DNA from: an uncultured Pelagibacteraceae bacterium | GTDB taxonomy: Bacteria; Pseudomonadota; Alphaproteobacteria; Pelagibacterales; Pelagibacteraceae | Direction: 5' to 3' | Length of the DNA: 64,000 bases | NCBI GenBank assembly: GCA_902583455.1 | Contig: CACHVY010000002.1 | Location: 98,276 to 162,275, forward strand | Shown here: piece after piece, positions 43,535-52,244 of the stretch | Layout of the letters: every line of letters starts with the position of its first letter | Numbering within the stretch: position 1 is the stretch's first letter | Notes under the pieces: model-generated | The model's database searches: none | What the model saw: the letters and a program-made list of their open reading frames with translations, nothing else | Told to the model about the DNA's origin: nothing | Position numbers and translations under genes: made by a program

Positions 43535-44040
43535 TAATTTGGTTCAAAGGAATTTCGGGTGTTGGTAAAAGTACCTTGGGAAAATACTTTTATCAAATAA
43601 AAAAAAAAAAAATTAAAAACTTGGTATATATAGACGGTGATATCTTCAGAAAACTTTTTAAAAATGATTTGGGTTATAGCTTAAAAGATAGAAATAAAAA
43701 CGCTGAAAGAATCTGTGCTTTTGTAAAATTTTTACAGACACAAAAAATTAATGTTATTGTTGCCGCAAATCTAACATCTAGAAAATATCAAAGATTATCC
43801 AATAAAATTTATCATAACTATCTAAGTATATTTATAGAAAGCAAATTATCTAATTTAAAAAAAAGAGATAATAAAAAGATTTATAAAAAAAAAAAAAATA
43901 TTGTTGGTTTAAGCATAAAATTTAATAAACCCATAAACTCAGACCTTTATATTAGAAACGATAGCTCAAAAAGAAAATTTCTTAAAAATATAAAATTGAT
44001 AGAAACATTAATTAAAAAAAAAAAGATATCTTATGATTAA
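43531..44040 (+). CDS. APS-kinase-like small P-loop kinase, candidate cytidine diphosphoramidate kinase (Cj1415-like)
   Basis: A 169-residue P-loop kinase: GISGVGKST (7-15), then VYIDGDIFRKLFKNDLGYS (about 32-50), the substrate-binding DGD..R motif of adenylylsulfate kinases, and NAERICAF. Typical CysC is about 200 residues; the short length is close to that of C. jejuni Cj1415, which phosphorylates the 3'-OH of cytidine diphosphoramidate. No ATP sulfurylase gene is in the window. The alternative is PAPS supply for the sulfotransferase-like protein. Two 14-base A runs (43599-43612, 43885-43898) encode lysine stretches. It overlaps the SGNH gene by 4 bp. Confidence 0.65.
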   Translation: MIIWFKGISGVGKSTLGKYFYQIKKKKIKNLVYIDGDIFRKLFKNDLGYSLKDRNKNAERICAFVKFLQTQKINVIVAANLTSRKYQRLSNKIYHNYLSIFIESKLSNLKKRDNKKIYKKKKNIVGLSIKFNKPINSDLYIRNDSSKRKFLKNIKLIETLIKKKKISYD

Positions 44041-44089
44041 ATACTTTGCTCTTTTTTTTAATATAAGCCAAACACTATCAATTAAAAAA

Positions 44090-44779
44090 TTAACCTAGGT
44101 AATAAAATTTTTTACCTTTTTTTAATATATATGGTTTAAAATCTCCAAAATTACAAGATGAAATTATTCTATTAATTTTTTCATTAGTCGCATTCTTTGG
44201 AATTTTGCACAAATTTTTAAGATCTTTAAGCTTATAAGTTTTAGAATTCCATCGATAATTCTTGTAAAAAACTTCAGATTTATGAACAAAATTTCTGTCT
44301 TTGTAAAATTTCTTTATAAATAATTTAAAAACATTTAATTGTAACTTGTATGTTGCAACAATGAGATTTTTTATATTCATATTTTTTTTTGTTATTCTTT
44401 GTTTTTTAACATAAATGATTTTCCCATTATCTACTTTTTCATTCAAATGATGGACTGTTGTACCAAAATATCTTTTTTTATCGTAAATTGAAAAATTTAC
44501 ACCACAACTTCCAGGATAATCAGGTAATGAAGTGTGAAAGTTCAATTTATATCCTTTAACGTCTCTCAAATTTTTTTTTTTGAAAATAATTTTAGTTTTA
44601 AATGATATTAAACAATCAAACTTTTTAAAATTTATGTTTATTTTTTCACCAATAATATTTTTTGTCATTATTTTTTTTGAATTCGGAAAGTATTTTTTAA
44701 GAAAAATAAATGCTAAATTAGAATATTCATCATTAATTTTACCAAAGAAGATGATTCTGTTAGATTTAAGTGATGCCAT
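44090..44779 (-). CDS. Formyltransferase-like protein, probable sugar N-formyltransferase
   Basis: A 229-residue protein with the formyl-transferase catalytic triad: N80 and H82 in NFHTSLPDYPG and D117 in EKVDNGKI. These enzymes move a formyl group from 10-formyl-THF to an amine. The small size and coupling (14-bp overlap) to a DegT-type aminotransferase indicate N-formylation of a 3- or 4-amino-deoxysugar, as in Qui4NFo or Rha4NFo. Met-tRNA formyltransferase (Fmt) is longer and normally sits elsewhere. Confidence 0.75.
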   Translation of the reverse strand: MASLKSNRIIFFGKINDEYSNLAFIFLKKYFPNSKKIMTKNIIGEKININFKKFDCLISFKTKIIFKKKNLRDVKGYKLNFHTSLPDYPGSCGVNFSIYDKKRYFGTTVHHLNEKVDNGKIIYVKKQRITKKNMNIKNLIVATYKLQLNVFKLFIKKFYKDRNFVHKSEVFYKNYRWNSKTYKLKDLKNLCKIPKNATNEKINRIISSCNFGDFKPYILKKGKKFYYLG

Positions 44780-45920
44780 TGATCAATTTACATATTTTAT
44801 TTATATCTTTTAATTCCAAGAAAGTATGTAAAGGCAAAGAAACTATATTGTTACTAAACTTTTTAGATACCGACATATCTCTAGAAGATTTAAATTTATT
44901 TTTTTTATAAAAAGAAAATTCAAGTATAGATTTATAATGAACTCCTGGATTAATATTATGTCTTTTTAAATAATTAATTAATCTTTTCCTATTTTCTACT
45001 AAAATTGAAAATAAATGCCTTGAGCTACCTTTGGAGTGAGGAACGATGAAAATTTTTTTGTTTTTTTTTAATTTTTTTTCATAAATTTTTGAAATTTTTC
45101 TCCTTATATCATTATCTTTATCTAAATATTTCAAGGATATTTTGGCTATTAGAGCCATCACTGAATTTCCGTTATACTTATATCCTAAGTAAGGAACATC
45201 ATACTCCCACGTTTGAAGTTTTATATTTTTTTTAAATTCTCTTTCAAAAGTATTTTTGCTTATACCACACCAGCTCAGTTGTTTTGCTAGATTGTAATAA
45301 CTTGTATTCTTAAAATTTATAATTCCTGCATCAGCTGTTGGTAAATTTTTAACCGCTTGAAAACTAAATATTGCAATATCACTCTCTTGACCTACGTGTT
45401 TTTTTCTAGTGTCGAAAGATCCTGACATATGTGCGCCATCTAATATCAGTTTAAGATTTTTTCTTTTACAAATACTTGAAATTTTATTTAAATTTCCCAT
45501 AGATCCACCAAGTCCAACAAAAATTATTGCTTTTGTATTTTTATTTATAAGATTTAATATTTTTTTTGGGTCTAGTGTGCCTGTATCATCAATATCGCAA
45601 AATACTGGTTTAAGTCCTGCATATAAAATACAGTGTGAAGTAGAAACAAAAGAGATAGGGGTGGTTATTATCTCGGTCTTTGAGTTCCAGTTATTTGCTA
45701 ATTTAAGTACATCTACTGCAACATGTAATCCTGCTGTTGCTGAATTAAGGAACAAAGAATTTTTCAAACCTGAGTATTTTTCCCATTCTTTTTCAAATAT
45801 TACTGTTTTATTTCCAATACCGGTCCATCCTGATTTAAAAATTTTTTGTAAATCATTTAATATTTCATTTGATCTAAACCTAGGTTTAAAAACATTTATT
45901 ATTTTTTTTTTATATTTCAT
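44766..45920 (-). CDS. DegT/DnrJ/EryC1/StrS-family PLP aminotransferase
   Basis: A 384-residue nucleotide-sugar aminotransferase. The N-terminal GWTGIGNKT, NSATAGLHVAVD (PLP phosphate binding, about 59-70), DGAH (161-164) and the Schiff-base lysine K191 in FSFQAVKNLPTADAG are in place. It would aminate a keto-deoxysugar nucleotide with glutamate as donor, followed by N-formylation by the next gene. The keto precursor could come from one of the SDR dehydratase-like proteins of the island. Confidence 0.88.
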   Translation of the reverse strand: MKYKKKIINVFKPRFRSNEILNDLQKIFKSGWTGIGNKTVIFEKEWEKYSGLKNSLFLNSATAGLHVAVDVLKLANNWNSKTEIITTPISFVSTSHCILYAGLKPVFCDIDDTGTLDPKKILNLINKNTKAIIFVGLGGSMGNLNKISSICKRKNLKLILDGAHMSGSFDTRKKHVGQESDIAIFSFQAVKNLPTADAGIINFKNTSYYNLAKQLSWCGISKNTFEREFKKNIKLQTWEYDVPYLGYKYNGNSVMALIAKISLKYLDKDNDIRRKISKIYEKKLKKNKKIFIVPHSKGSSRHLFSILVENRKRLINYLKRHNINPGVHYKSILEFSFYKKNKFKSSRDMSVSKKFSNNIVSLPLHTFLELKDINKICKLINGIT

Positions 45921-46005
45921 TAATAATTGAGAAAATTATATATATAATTAATGTATTTTGTTTACAACAATTAAAATTTTGATCTTTGTAAATACTATAA
46001 TGTAT

Positions 46006-47124
46006 TTAATACAAACTATTTTTACTAATGAACTTAATTAATTCTATTTGTTGACAATTAAATTTCTGAAAATCTAAAAATTTTTTCAATTTTTTTTCTA
46101 TTAAATTTATCTCATTGTAAAATATATTCATTTTATTATAGTTTTTTTTGTGTGAGAAAAAATTTGCTTTTATAGTTCTATATTTGTAATTTAAAGAACA
46201 ATAAAGAGCTCTTGCTGATATATGTGAATTCCCACAATTTGAGCCAACATCAATTATAAATATTTTTTTTAATATTCTTGATCTTAAAATATCAAATGAA
46301 TTGGATCTTTGGTTCTTTATGTAAACACAATAAAATTTTGATAAATGATTAAAATATATGTTCCTCAAAATCAAATTTATCAACCAAAATTTTTTATGAA
46401 ATTGTTGTTTTTTGAAATAATTAGATTTACTCAATTTTTTCAAAAAATTCAGTTCTTCATAAGAATTATGAAGAGTGCTAAAATTTTTTTCAAGATAAAA
46501 TCTATTTATATCTTTTAAGACTTTATTGTCAAATTTGTATATCTTTATTCTGCTCAATAAATCTTTATTTAAAGACGTGGTTCCAACAAACACAATTTTT
46601 TTTGAAAACACCATTTTTTTAAATATTTGAAAATTGGTGATAGAATTATAAATCGAAAAAATTAAAGGAAACTTATACTTAATTTTTTTAAGAAGACCTA
46701 CTCCTGAAATATTTACATTTTTTATTTTTTCCTGAATTTTAAAATTATTTAAAGCATAAATATTTTTAAATTTATAAAAATTTGAAAGTGTAAAACCATA
46801 CAATTTAAATTTTTTTTTCAATTTTATAATTTTATTTTTGTAGTAAAAATAATCTAAATCCCCATTCCAAAATAGAACAATTAATTTTATATTCTTATCC
46901 TTATATTTTTTTTCTTTTTTTAAAAGAACATCTAGTAATGATTGATCAAGAATAAGTAGTTCATCACTATTTAAATTCTCTAGATTTTTTATAAACTCGA
47001 TATTCTTGAAGCAAAAGATTTTTTGGCAATAAATAATATAATTATCAATTCTATTCTTGGGACAAAAAATTTTAACTTTTTTTAAATAGTTTTTTTTCAA
47101 AAAATGGCTAATATTTTCATTCAT
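46006..47124 (-). CDS. Unknown protein of the glycan island
   Basis: A 372-residue protein that I do not recognise. It has no signal peptide or clear transmembrane helix. It reads as alternating strands and helices: VKIFCPKNRID near the start, LNSDELLILDQSLLDVLL, KLIVLFWNGDLDYFYY (about 80-95), KIVFVGTTSLNKDLLSRI (about 175-192) and a conserved-looking IIDVGSNCGNSHISARALYCSL (about 292-313). The two-domain Rossmann-like rhythm would fit a GT-B-like or nucleotide-binding protein, but that is a guess. It stands alone on the minus strand with gaps of 85 and 62 bp. Confidence 0.4.
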   Translation of the reverse strand: MNENISHFLKKNYLKKVKIFCPKNRIDNYIIYCQKIFCFKNIEFIKNLENLNSDELLILDQSLLDVLLKKEKKYKDKNIKLIVLFWNGDLDYFYYKNKIIKLKKKFKLYGFTLSNFYKFKNIYALNNFKIQEKIKNVNISGVGLLKKIKYKFPLIFSIYNSITNFQIFKKMVFSKKIVFVGTTSLNKDLLSRIKIYKFDNKVLKDINRFYLEKNFSTLHNSYEELNFLKKLSKSNYFKKQQFHKKFWLINLILRNIYFNHLSKFYCVYIKNQRSNSFDILRSRILKKIFIIDVGSNCGNSHISARALYCSLNYKYRTIKANFFSHKKNYNKMNIFYNEINLIEKKLKKFLDFQKFNCQQIELIKFISKNSLY

Positions 47125-47186
47125 TAAGTATTCTAATTAATTCAAATAAATAACTAAAATATATATTATAAAATAAGACAAATAAT

Positions 47187-48002
47187 TTATTTATCGTAAA
47201 ATTTTAGCCATAAATTGTTGTATTTTCCTAAAACAGGATCATTTAAGTAGAAAATGTGCTGATCGTTTTTTTTGTCATTGTAATATTTCCAATTTCTTTT
47301 AAAGTTGTCTTTTAGAAATTTTGCGTTAGCTCCTCTTCCATCACATACAATTATTGTTCCGGGTTTGTAAAAATATTCAAATTTTAACAAATCGCAATTC
47401 ATAGGCATCAAATCCGGATGTTTAATGGTTATGCTGTTAATTTCTTTTTTAATTTTAAATTGATTGGGTCCGTCCAAATAAATGAAATCTGGATTGCAAA
47501 GAGGTAAATTTTTGAAATGATTGCATATACGGTCATTAAAAAGCGTCATTTCGACATCACTTCGTGAAAAGTTTACTTTAATAGGTTTTTTTATTTTTAA
47601 AATTTTATTAAATTTTTCTATTCTTTTTTTAGAAATGTCGAGGTATCTTTTTACATCATCTATAACAAATAATTCAAAAGGATTACTGCCTCTTAAATTT
47701 TTTACATCTTTTTGATATTTTTTTTTTAAATCCCATAAAGCTAAACTAAAGATTAAACTAGACCACCCAGAACCAAACTCGCAAATTGTTATTCTTTTGT
47801 TTAAAAATACATACTGATATAAATTATATAAATCACCTAACTCTGGAGGTGTTGGTTTTAAAGATGGTTTGAGATTTAGTAAATTAAGTCTTTTTATCTC
47901 ATGTTTCTTTTTACTTAAATCCACTAATACTTTTAGGCCTTTTTTTATAAAAAAATTTTCAATAAATTTTTTATTTTTTTTGGGGGGAAATTTAATTTTC
48001 AT
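47187..48002 (-). CDS. SAM-methyltransferase-fold protein of unknown substrate
   Basis: A 271-residue protein. ITICEFGSGWSSLIFSLAL (about 71-89) is a SAM-type glycine motif, ELFVIDDVKRYLDISKKR an acidic strand 2, and PDFIYLDGPNQFKI (about 170-183) motif IV, followed by GTIIVCDGRGANAKFL. The same strand pattern occurs in the proteins at 23136 and 50366, so these may be distant relatives. Methyl transfer to a sugar is plausible but unproven. Confidence 0.5.
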   Translation of the reverse strand: MKIKFPPKKNKKFIENFFIKKGLKVLVDLSKKKHEIKRLNLLNLKPSLKPTPPELGDLYNLYQYVFLNKRITICEFGSGWSSLIFSLALWDLKKKYQKDVKNLRGSNPFELFVIDDVKRYLDISKKRIEKFNKILKIKKPIKVNFSRSDVEMTLFNDRICNHFKNLPLCNPDFIYLDGPNQFKIKKEINSITIKHPDLMPMNCDLLKFEYFYKPGTIIVCDGRGANAKFLKDNFKRNWKYYNDKKNDQHIFYLNDPVLGKYNNLWLKFYDK

Positions 48003-48113
48003 AAGATAACTTTTATTAATTCAAAATTTAACATATTACAAGCTAGTCATAATGCTTTGCGCATCTTAAATTTATTGATTATATCTATTAATTATATAAA
48101 ACAGCCTAATAAA

Positions 48114-48965
48114 ATGACTAAAACTTTTATAATATCTGAGATAGGAATTAATCATAATGGCAGCTTAGATATAGCAAAAGAAATGATTTTAAAATCTAAA
48201 GAGTGTGGCGCTGATGCTGTTAAATTTCAAAAGAGGACTATTAATCTAGTTTATTCTGATGAACAATTAAAAAAAAATCGAGTAAGTCCTTGGGGCACAA
48301 CTGAGAAAGAACAAAAAGAAGGTCTTGAATTCGGTCAAAAAGAATATAGTGAAATTAATGATTATTGTAAAAAACTGAACCTTGAATGGTTTGCATCTGC
48401 TTGGGATTTAGAAAGTCTCAAATTTTTAGATCAATTTAATCTCAAATACAATAAAATTGCATCAGCCATGATTATTGATGAAAATTTTTTAGAGGAAGTT
48501 TCAAAAAGAAAAAAATATACTTTTATAAGCACTGGTATGAGTAGTTTTAGAATGATTGACAATGCTGTAAAAATTTTTAGAAAAAATAAATGTGATTTTG
48601 AATTGATGCATTGTATTTCTAATTATCCATTTGAAAATAAAGATGCAAACTTAAATATGATAAATATACTGAAAAATAAATATGATTGTGATGTGGGATA
48701 TTCAGGCCATGAAAAGGGAGGGAAATTGATATCAATTGCTTCTGTATGTTTTGGAGCTTCATCCCTTGAAAGACATTTGACTTTAGATAGAACAATGTAT
48801 GGAAGTGATCAAGCAGCATCGATAACGCCTGATACTTTTAAAGATCTCATAGATGGTGTAAGAATTATTGAACAAGCAATGAAAGGAAGTTCTGATAAAC
48901 AAATTTTAGAGTCTGAACTACCTGTTGCTAGAAAACTAAGAGCTCATATTAAAAATTCATCATGA
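48114..48965 (+). CDS. NeuB-like nonulosonate (sialic-acid-type) synthase without SAF domain
   Basis: A 283-residue TIM-barrel enzyme that condenses PEP with an N-acyl-hexosamine-type sugar. EIGINHNG (9-16), AVKFQKRT (35-42), KIASAMI (114-120) and STGMSS are standard NeuB/SpsE motifs; RHLTLDRTMYGSDQAAS is the conserved C-terminal barrel block. The C-terminal antifreeze-like SAF domain of normal NeuB (about 345 residues) is missing; the reading frame ends just after the barrel and overlaps the next gene by 4 bp. I chose the ATG at 48114 where homology starts, not the frame's earlier start. Confidence 0.8.
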   Translation: MTKTFIISEIGINHNGSLDIAKEMILKSKECGADAVKFQKRTINLVYSDEQLKKNRVSPWGTTEKEQKEGLEFGQKEYSEINDYCKKLNLEWFASAWDLESLKFLDQFNLKYNKIASAMIIDENFLEEVSKRKKYTFISTGMSSFRMIDNAVKIFRKNKCDFELMHCISNYPFENKDANLNMINILKNKYDCDVGYSGHEKGGKLISIASVCFGASSLERHLTLDRTMYGSDQAASITPDTFKDLIDGVRIIEQAMKGSSDKQILESELPVARKLRAHIKNSS

Positions 48966-50362
48966 TTATTAATATTCCTATTGAAGTTAAAGATAGGGAA
49001 TTACATTCAAAATTACTTATTTGTTATCACTTATTAAAACGTGAAAAAAAAATAAAAATCGTTTTGACTAAATCAAATATTCTTTTAGATGAAAAAATAA
49101 ATAAAAAAAATATAGTTTATTTTGAAAAAAGCCTCTCCTCCCATAAACAAATCTTACAAAAAAAACTATTAAAAGAAAATTTTATAATAAATTTAGATGA
49201 GGAAGGGCCTTTTTATCATTGGCCAATAGCTTTCAAGAAAAATCGTATCAATTCAAAAATAATAAACAAAAAAAATTTTAAATATTTTTTTATATGGGGA
49301 AGCAATGAAAAATTTTTTTTTAATAAAAATCTTTTAAAAAATAATAAACAAAAAATTGTAATTTCAGGACACCCAAAATTTGATTATTTAAAAAAAAAAA
49401 ATCGTAAATTTTTTTCTAAAGAAATAAAATTTATTGATAGAAATTTCAAAAATATAATCTTAATAAGTTCAAGTTTTTTTTATGATACAGTTATTGATGA
49501 GGATCTTTACAAGATTTATATAAGAGATACGATTAAAGATAAAAAAGGAGTAGAGCAATTTTTCAAAAATTTTAATTATGATTTTGAGAATTACGTGGGA
49601 TTGATTAATTTATCAAAAAAAATTGCGAAAAAATTTAAAAATCATACTATTATATTTAGACCTCATCCAAGACAGGATATTAATAAAGTGAAAAATAGAT
49701 TCGGAAAAATTCCAAAAAACCTTAAAATAATTTACAAGTTTACTTCATCTCCATGGATAATCAAATCTAATATATATGTTCATTCACATTGTGCAACTGT
49801 TTATGAGGCTCTTTTGTTGAAAAAGAAAATATTTTGTTTTAGGCCAAATCTAAAAATGATGTATGAAAAAAAACTTACAGAGTATGGTGAATTTTATCAG
49901 GATGAGAATAAACTTATCGAAAAATTAAGTAAACAAATTAATAAAAAAAAAATTAAAAATAATATATTTAATTCTAAAATAATTCATTTTGATGAAAAAG
50001 GTTTAGACTCCTCTGAAATTATCGCAAAGAAGATAATACAGAAGTTTCGAAAAGTTAAATCAGAAATAAAGTATAATAAAATTAGTGAAAAAAAAAGGAG
50101 TTATATAAAATATTTTATTTTTAGTTTACTAAGTATTTTAAAAGGATTTCTATATAATAATTTCAAAATTTTTTATTTATTTTTATTTAGATATTCTATA
50201 ATTAAATCCAAGTATATTTTTACAAAAGATTACAAAAAAAATAAAATTAAATCTTTGCAAATAAGTGAGATTAACAATTTTTTTAAAAAAATTGATAATT
50301 CAAATTTAAAAATATACTGCAAAAAAATTAATGAAAAAATATTTGAAATTTATAGAAAATAA
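48962..50362 (+). CDS. Surface carbohydrate biosynthesis protein (GT-B-like, CDP-glycerol-transferase-like)
   Basis: A 466-residue protein with INLDEEGPFYHW near residue 80, VISGHPKFDYL, ISSSFFYDT, IIFRPHPRQD (about 230-239) and YVHSHCATVYEALLLKKKIFCFRP (about 270-294). The RPHP and S/H-x-x-T-x-x-EAL-x-x-K motifs match GT-B glycerophosphate/sialyltransferase-like proteins annotated as surface carbohydrate biosynthesis. It is a distant paralogue of the protein at 60828-62204 (shared DEEG, GHP/GNPRFD, HPH/KPHP and SHC-x-x-x-E-A/Y blocks). Position directly after NeuB suggests it handles the nonulosonate. Confidence 0.65.
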   Translation: MIINIPIEVKDRELHSKLLICYHLLKREKKIKIVLTKSNILLDEKINKKNIVYFEKSLSSHKQILQKKLLKENFIINLDEEGPFYHWPIAFKKNRINSKIINKKNFKYFFIWGSNEKFFFNKNLLKNNKQKIVISGHPKFDYLKKKNRKFFSKEIKFIDRNFKNIILISSSFFYDTVIDEDLYKIYIRDTIKDKKGVEQFFKNFNYDFENYVGLINLSKKIAKKFKNHTIIFRPHPRQDINKVKNRFGKIPKNLKIIYKFTSSPWIIKSNIYVHSHCATVYEALLLKKKIFCFRPNLKMMYEKKLTEYGEFYQDENKLIEKLSKQINKKKIKNNIFNSKIIHFDEKGLDSSEIIAKKIIQKFRKVKSEIKYNKISEKKRSYIKYFIFSLLSILKGFLYNNFKIFYLFLFRYSIIKSKYIFTKDYKKNKIKSLQISEINNFFKKIDNSNLKIYCKKINEKIFEIYRK

Positions 50363-50365
50363 CTT

Positions 50366-51187
50366 CTATTTTTGATAATTTTTATCTAAATTATTGTAAA
50401 ATGGATTAATATATCGCTCATTGTATTTTGGATGACTAAAATTATGAAGTAGGTAAAATCTCTTTGCTAAGAAATTCCATTTTTTCCAATACAAAGACAT
50501 TGTTTCAGATAGCTCTGGTACTGTTTCCATTTTAGATTTATTTTTTTGATTAAAATCATTTATAGCTCCTAATTCTCCAGTAAAATTTGATGAAAAATTT
50601 AAATCATCAAAATACAAAAATACTTTAGGTAATTTATTATCATGATCAAGTATTTTAAAAGAATCTTTAGTTGAAGAAAAATAATCCGCATCAATAAATA
50701 AAGCGCCAATTGGCGAAAATTTTTTATTTTTTATGAAGTCTGGAACTGTCTCTTTAAAATTTCCATAAATTAATTTACTCCTCTTAAGACTATCCAAGCA
50801 AGATTTTTTTGAAGTTTTCATCTCTCCTTCAGAGTATTGATAAGCTCTATCTCTATAATCTATGGGTGGAGGCATTCCGTCACCTCCTTCGAAACCATAT
50901 ATTTCTATCTCTATATTAAATAATTTTTCTATTTCGGCTGAATAATGTTCCAGATCAAGCAAACCTTCACCTTCCCAACAGCCAAATTCACATACAGAAA
51001 TCTTTTTATATCCTAGTTGTGAAGCAATGCTAGAGGCAAAAAAAATACCAAATGCATATTGTGGTCTTGGAATAATGCCCCTTAAGATTAAATCAAAGTA
51101 TTTCCGTTCATTTATATTTAGTTTACTTATAAAATATTTAATTTGATTAAAAATACTAAAATATTTTTTGCTTGATCTAGATAACAT
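50366..51187 (-). CDS. SAM-methyltransferase-fold protein (TylF-like core)
   Basis: A 273-residue protein with ISVCEFGCWEGEGLLDLEH (about 63-81) as motif I, IYGFEGGDGMPPP (about 95-107), IGALFIDADYFSSTKD (about 156-171, acidic metal-binding-type motif IV) and LYFDDLNFSS. The D-A-D and DD pairs are like metal-dependent O-methyltransferases such as macrocin O-methyltransferase. The gene overlaps the FAD-like gene upstream by 1 bp, so they form a small minus-strand operon. Sugar O-methylation is the best guess. Confidence 0.5.
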   Translation of the reverse strand: MLSRSSKKYFSIFNQIKYFISKLNINERKYFDLILRGIIPRPQYAFGIFFASSIASQLGYKKISVCEFGCWEGEGLLDLEHYSAEIEKLFNIEIEIYGFEGGDGMPPPIDYRDRAYQYSEGEMKTSKKSCLDSLKRSKLIYGNFKETVPDFIKNKKFSPIGALFIDADYFSSTKDSFKILDHDNKLPKVFLYFDDLNFSSNFTGELGAINDFNQKNKSKMETVPELSETMSLYWKKWNFLAKRFYLLHNFSHPKYNERYINPFYNNLDKNYQK

Positions 51188-52098
51188 TAGATATATTTTT
51201 TATTTAATATATTCAATTTTTTATTTAAATCAAAAAAAGACTCAGTAAAAACTGGTGTATTAACATAATTTACTGGGATACCTTTAGTTTTTTTTCGTAA
51301 AATATCTCTTTGCTCATAATCTCTATAATAATGTTTATATTTTGTTTTTACAATTTTAATTATTTCTGATTTTTTTTTAACTAATTTTGAATTTAAAAAA
51401 AGACGCAAAATATCTTTTCCTTTTTGCTCTTTTCTTACTCTGGCAGTGAAGGATTGATAGTTATCAATTTTTCTTATTTGGGCTCTATCAAAATTTTTAT
51501 CAAAGTTTTCTGAATAATGTAAATATTTTCTATTAATTTTTTTTGCAATTACCATTACATGTTCACTTAAAATAATTTTCGGTTTTACTTGAAATATTGA
51601 TTTTCCATTTACAAGCTTTTCAATACCTGAGAAAGTTGTGATGAAAATTTCATCGAATATTGAATTGTTAATTTTTACTTTTTTATTTTTTATAGATATT
51701 TGTTTTATAAATTTTTTAATCAATTTTACATTTTTGTTATTCAATACTTTTTCATATAATGGATTTAAATTATAATTATAATTTTTTTTTGCTAGATAGC
51801 CTTTTGGCATAAATTTATCATAATTTCTTGTTATTGTAACATTAAATTCTTTTGTTAGGTATTCATTGATCAAAGGCATGTTCCTTTCCTCAAATTTATT
51901 GTCTGGAACTATCACGTTCGTTTGTGTGCTTATATAATGATTTTTATATTTGTAATAAGACCAAGCACCACCAACTTTTTTATTGAAGCTATATATTGTA
52001 ATTTTGTTATTCAACTTTACTAAATGATTAGCAATTATCAGCATTATTGGTGAAGTGCCGATCAGCGCAATTCTCTTATTTTTTAATTTATTTTTCAC
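51187..52098 (-). CDS. FAD/NAD-binding Rossmann-type protein (flavin monooxygenase/mutase-like)
   Basis: A 303-residue protein with an N-terminal beta-alpha-beta unit RIALIGTSPIMLIIANHL then ITIYSFNKKVGGAWSYY (about 33-50). The second part matches the E-x-x-x-x-GG-x-W/A segment of flavoproteins such as UDP-galactopyranose mutase and amine oxidases. The usual G-x-G-x-x-G is altered to GTSPIM, so FAD binding is uncertain. It is short for a complete flavoenzyme (lacking most of the substrate domain). Function unknown; a redox or ring-modifying step is possible. Confidence 0.45.
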   Translation of the reverse strand: MKNKLKNKRIALIGTSPIMLIIANHLVKLNNKITIYSFNKKVGGAWSYYKYKNHYISTQTNVIVPDNKFEERNMPLINEYLTKEFNVTITRNYDKFMPKGYLAKKNYNYNLNPLYEKVLNNKNVKLIKKFIKQISIKNKKVKINNSIFDEIFITTFSGIEKLVNGKSIFQVKPKIILSEHVMVIAKKINRKYLHYSENFDKNFDRAQIRKIDNYQSFTARVRKEQKGKDILRLFLNSKLVKKKSEIIKIVKTKYKHYYRDYEQRDILRKKTKGIPVNYVNTPVFTESFFDLNKKLNILNKKYI

Positions 52099-52244
52099 TC
52101 TTAAAGTAGTTAATTAATTAGGTTTTTTTATAATTATTTTCGCTTTTACAGTGTTTTTAATTAAATTCAAATTATTTTTCTAAATTGTTTTCAATTTAAA
52201 ATAAATTAAGTAATACTTGTAATTTCTACATTTCTGTATTCTAT

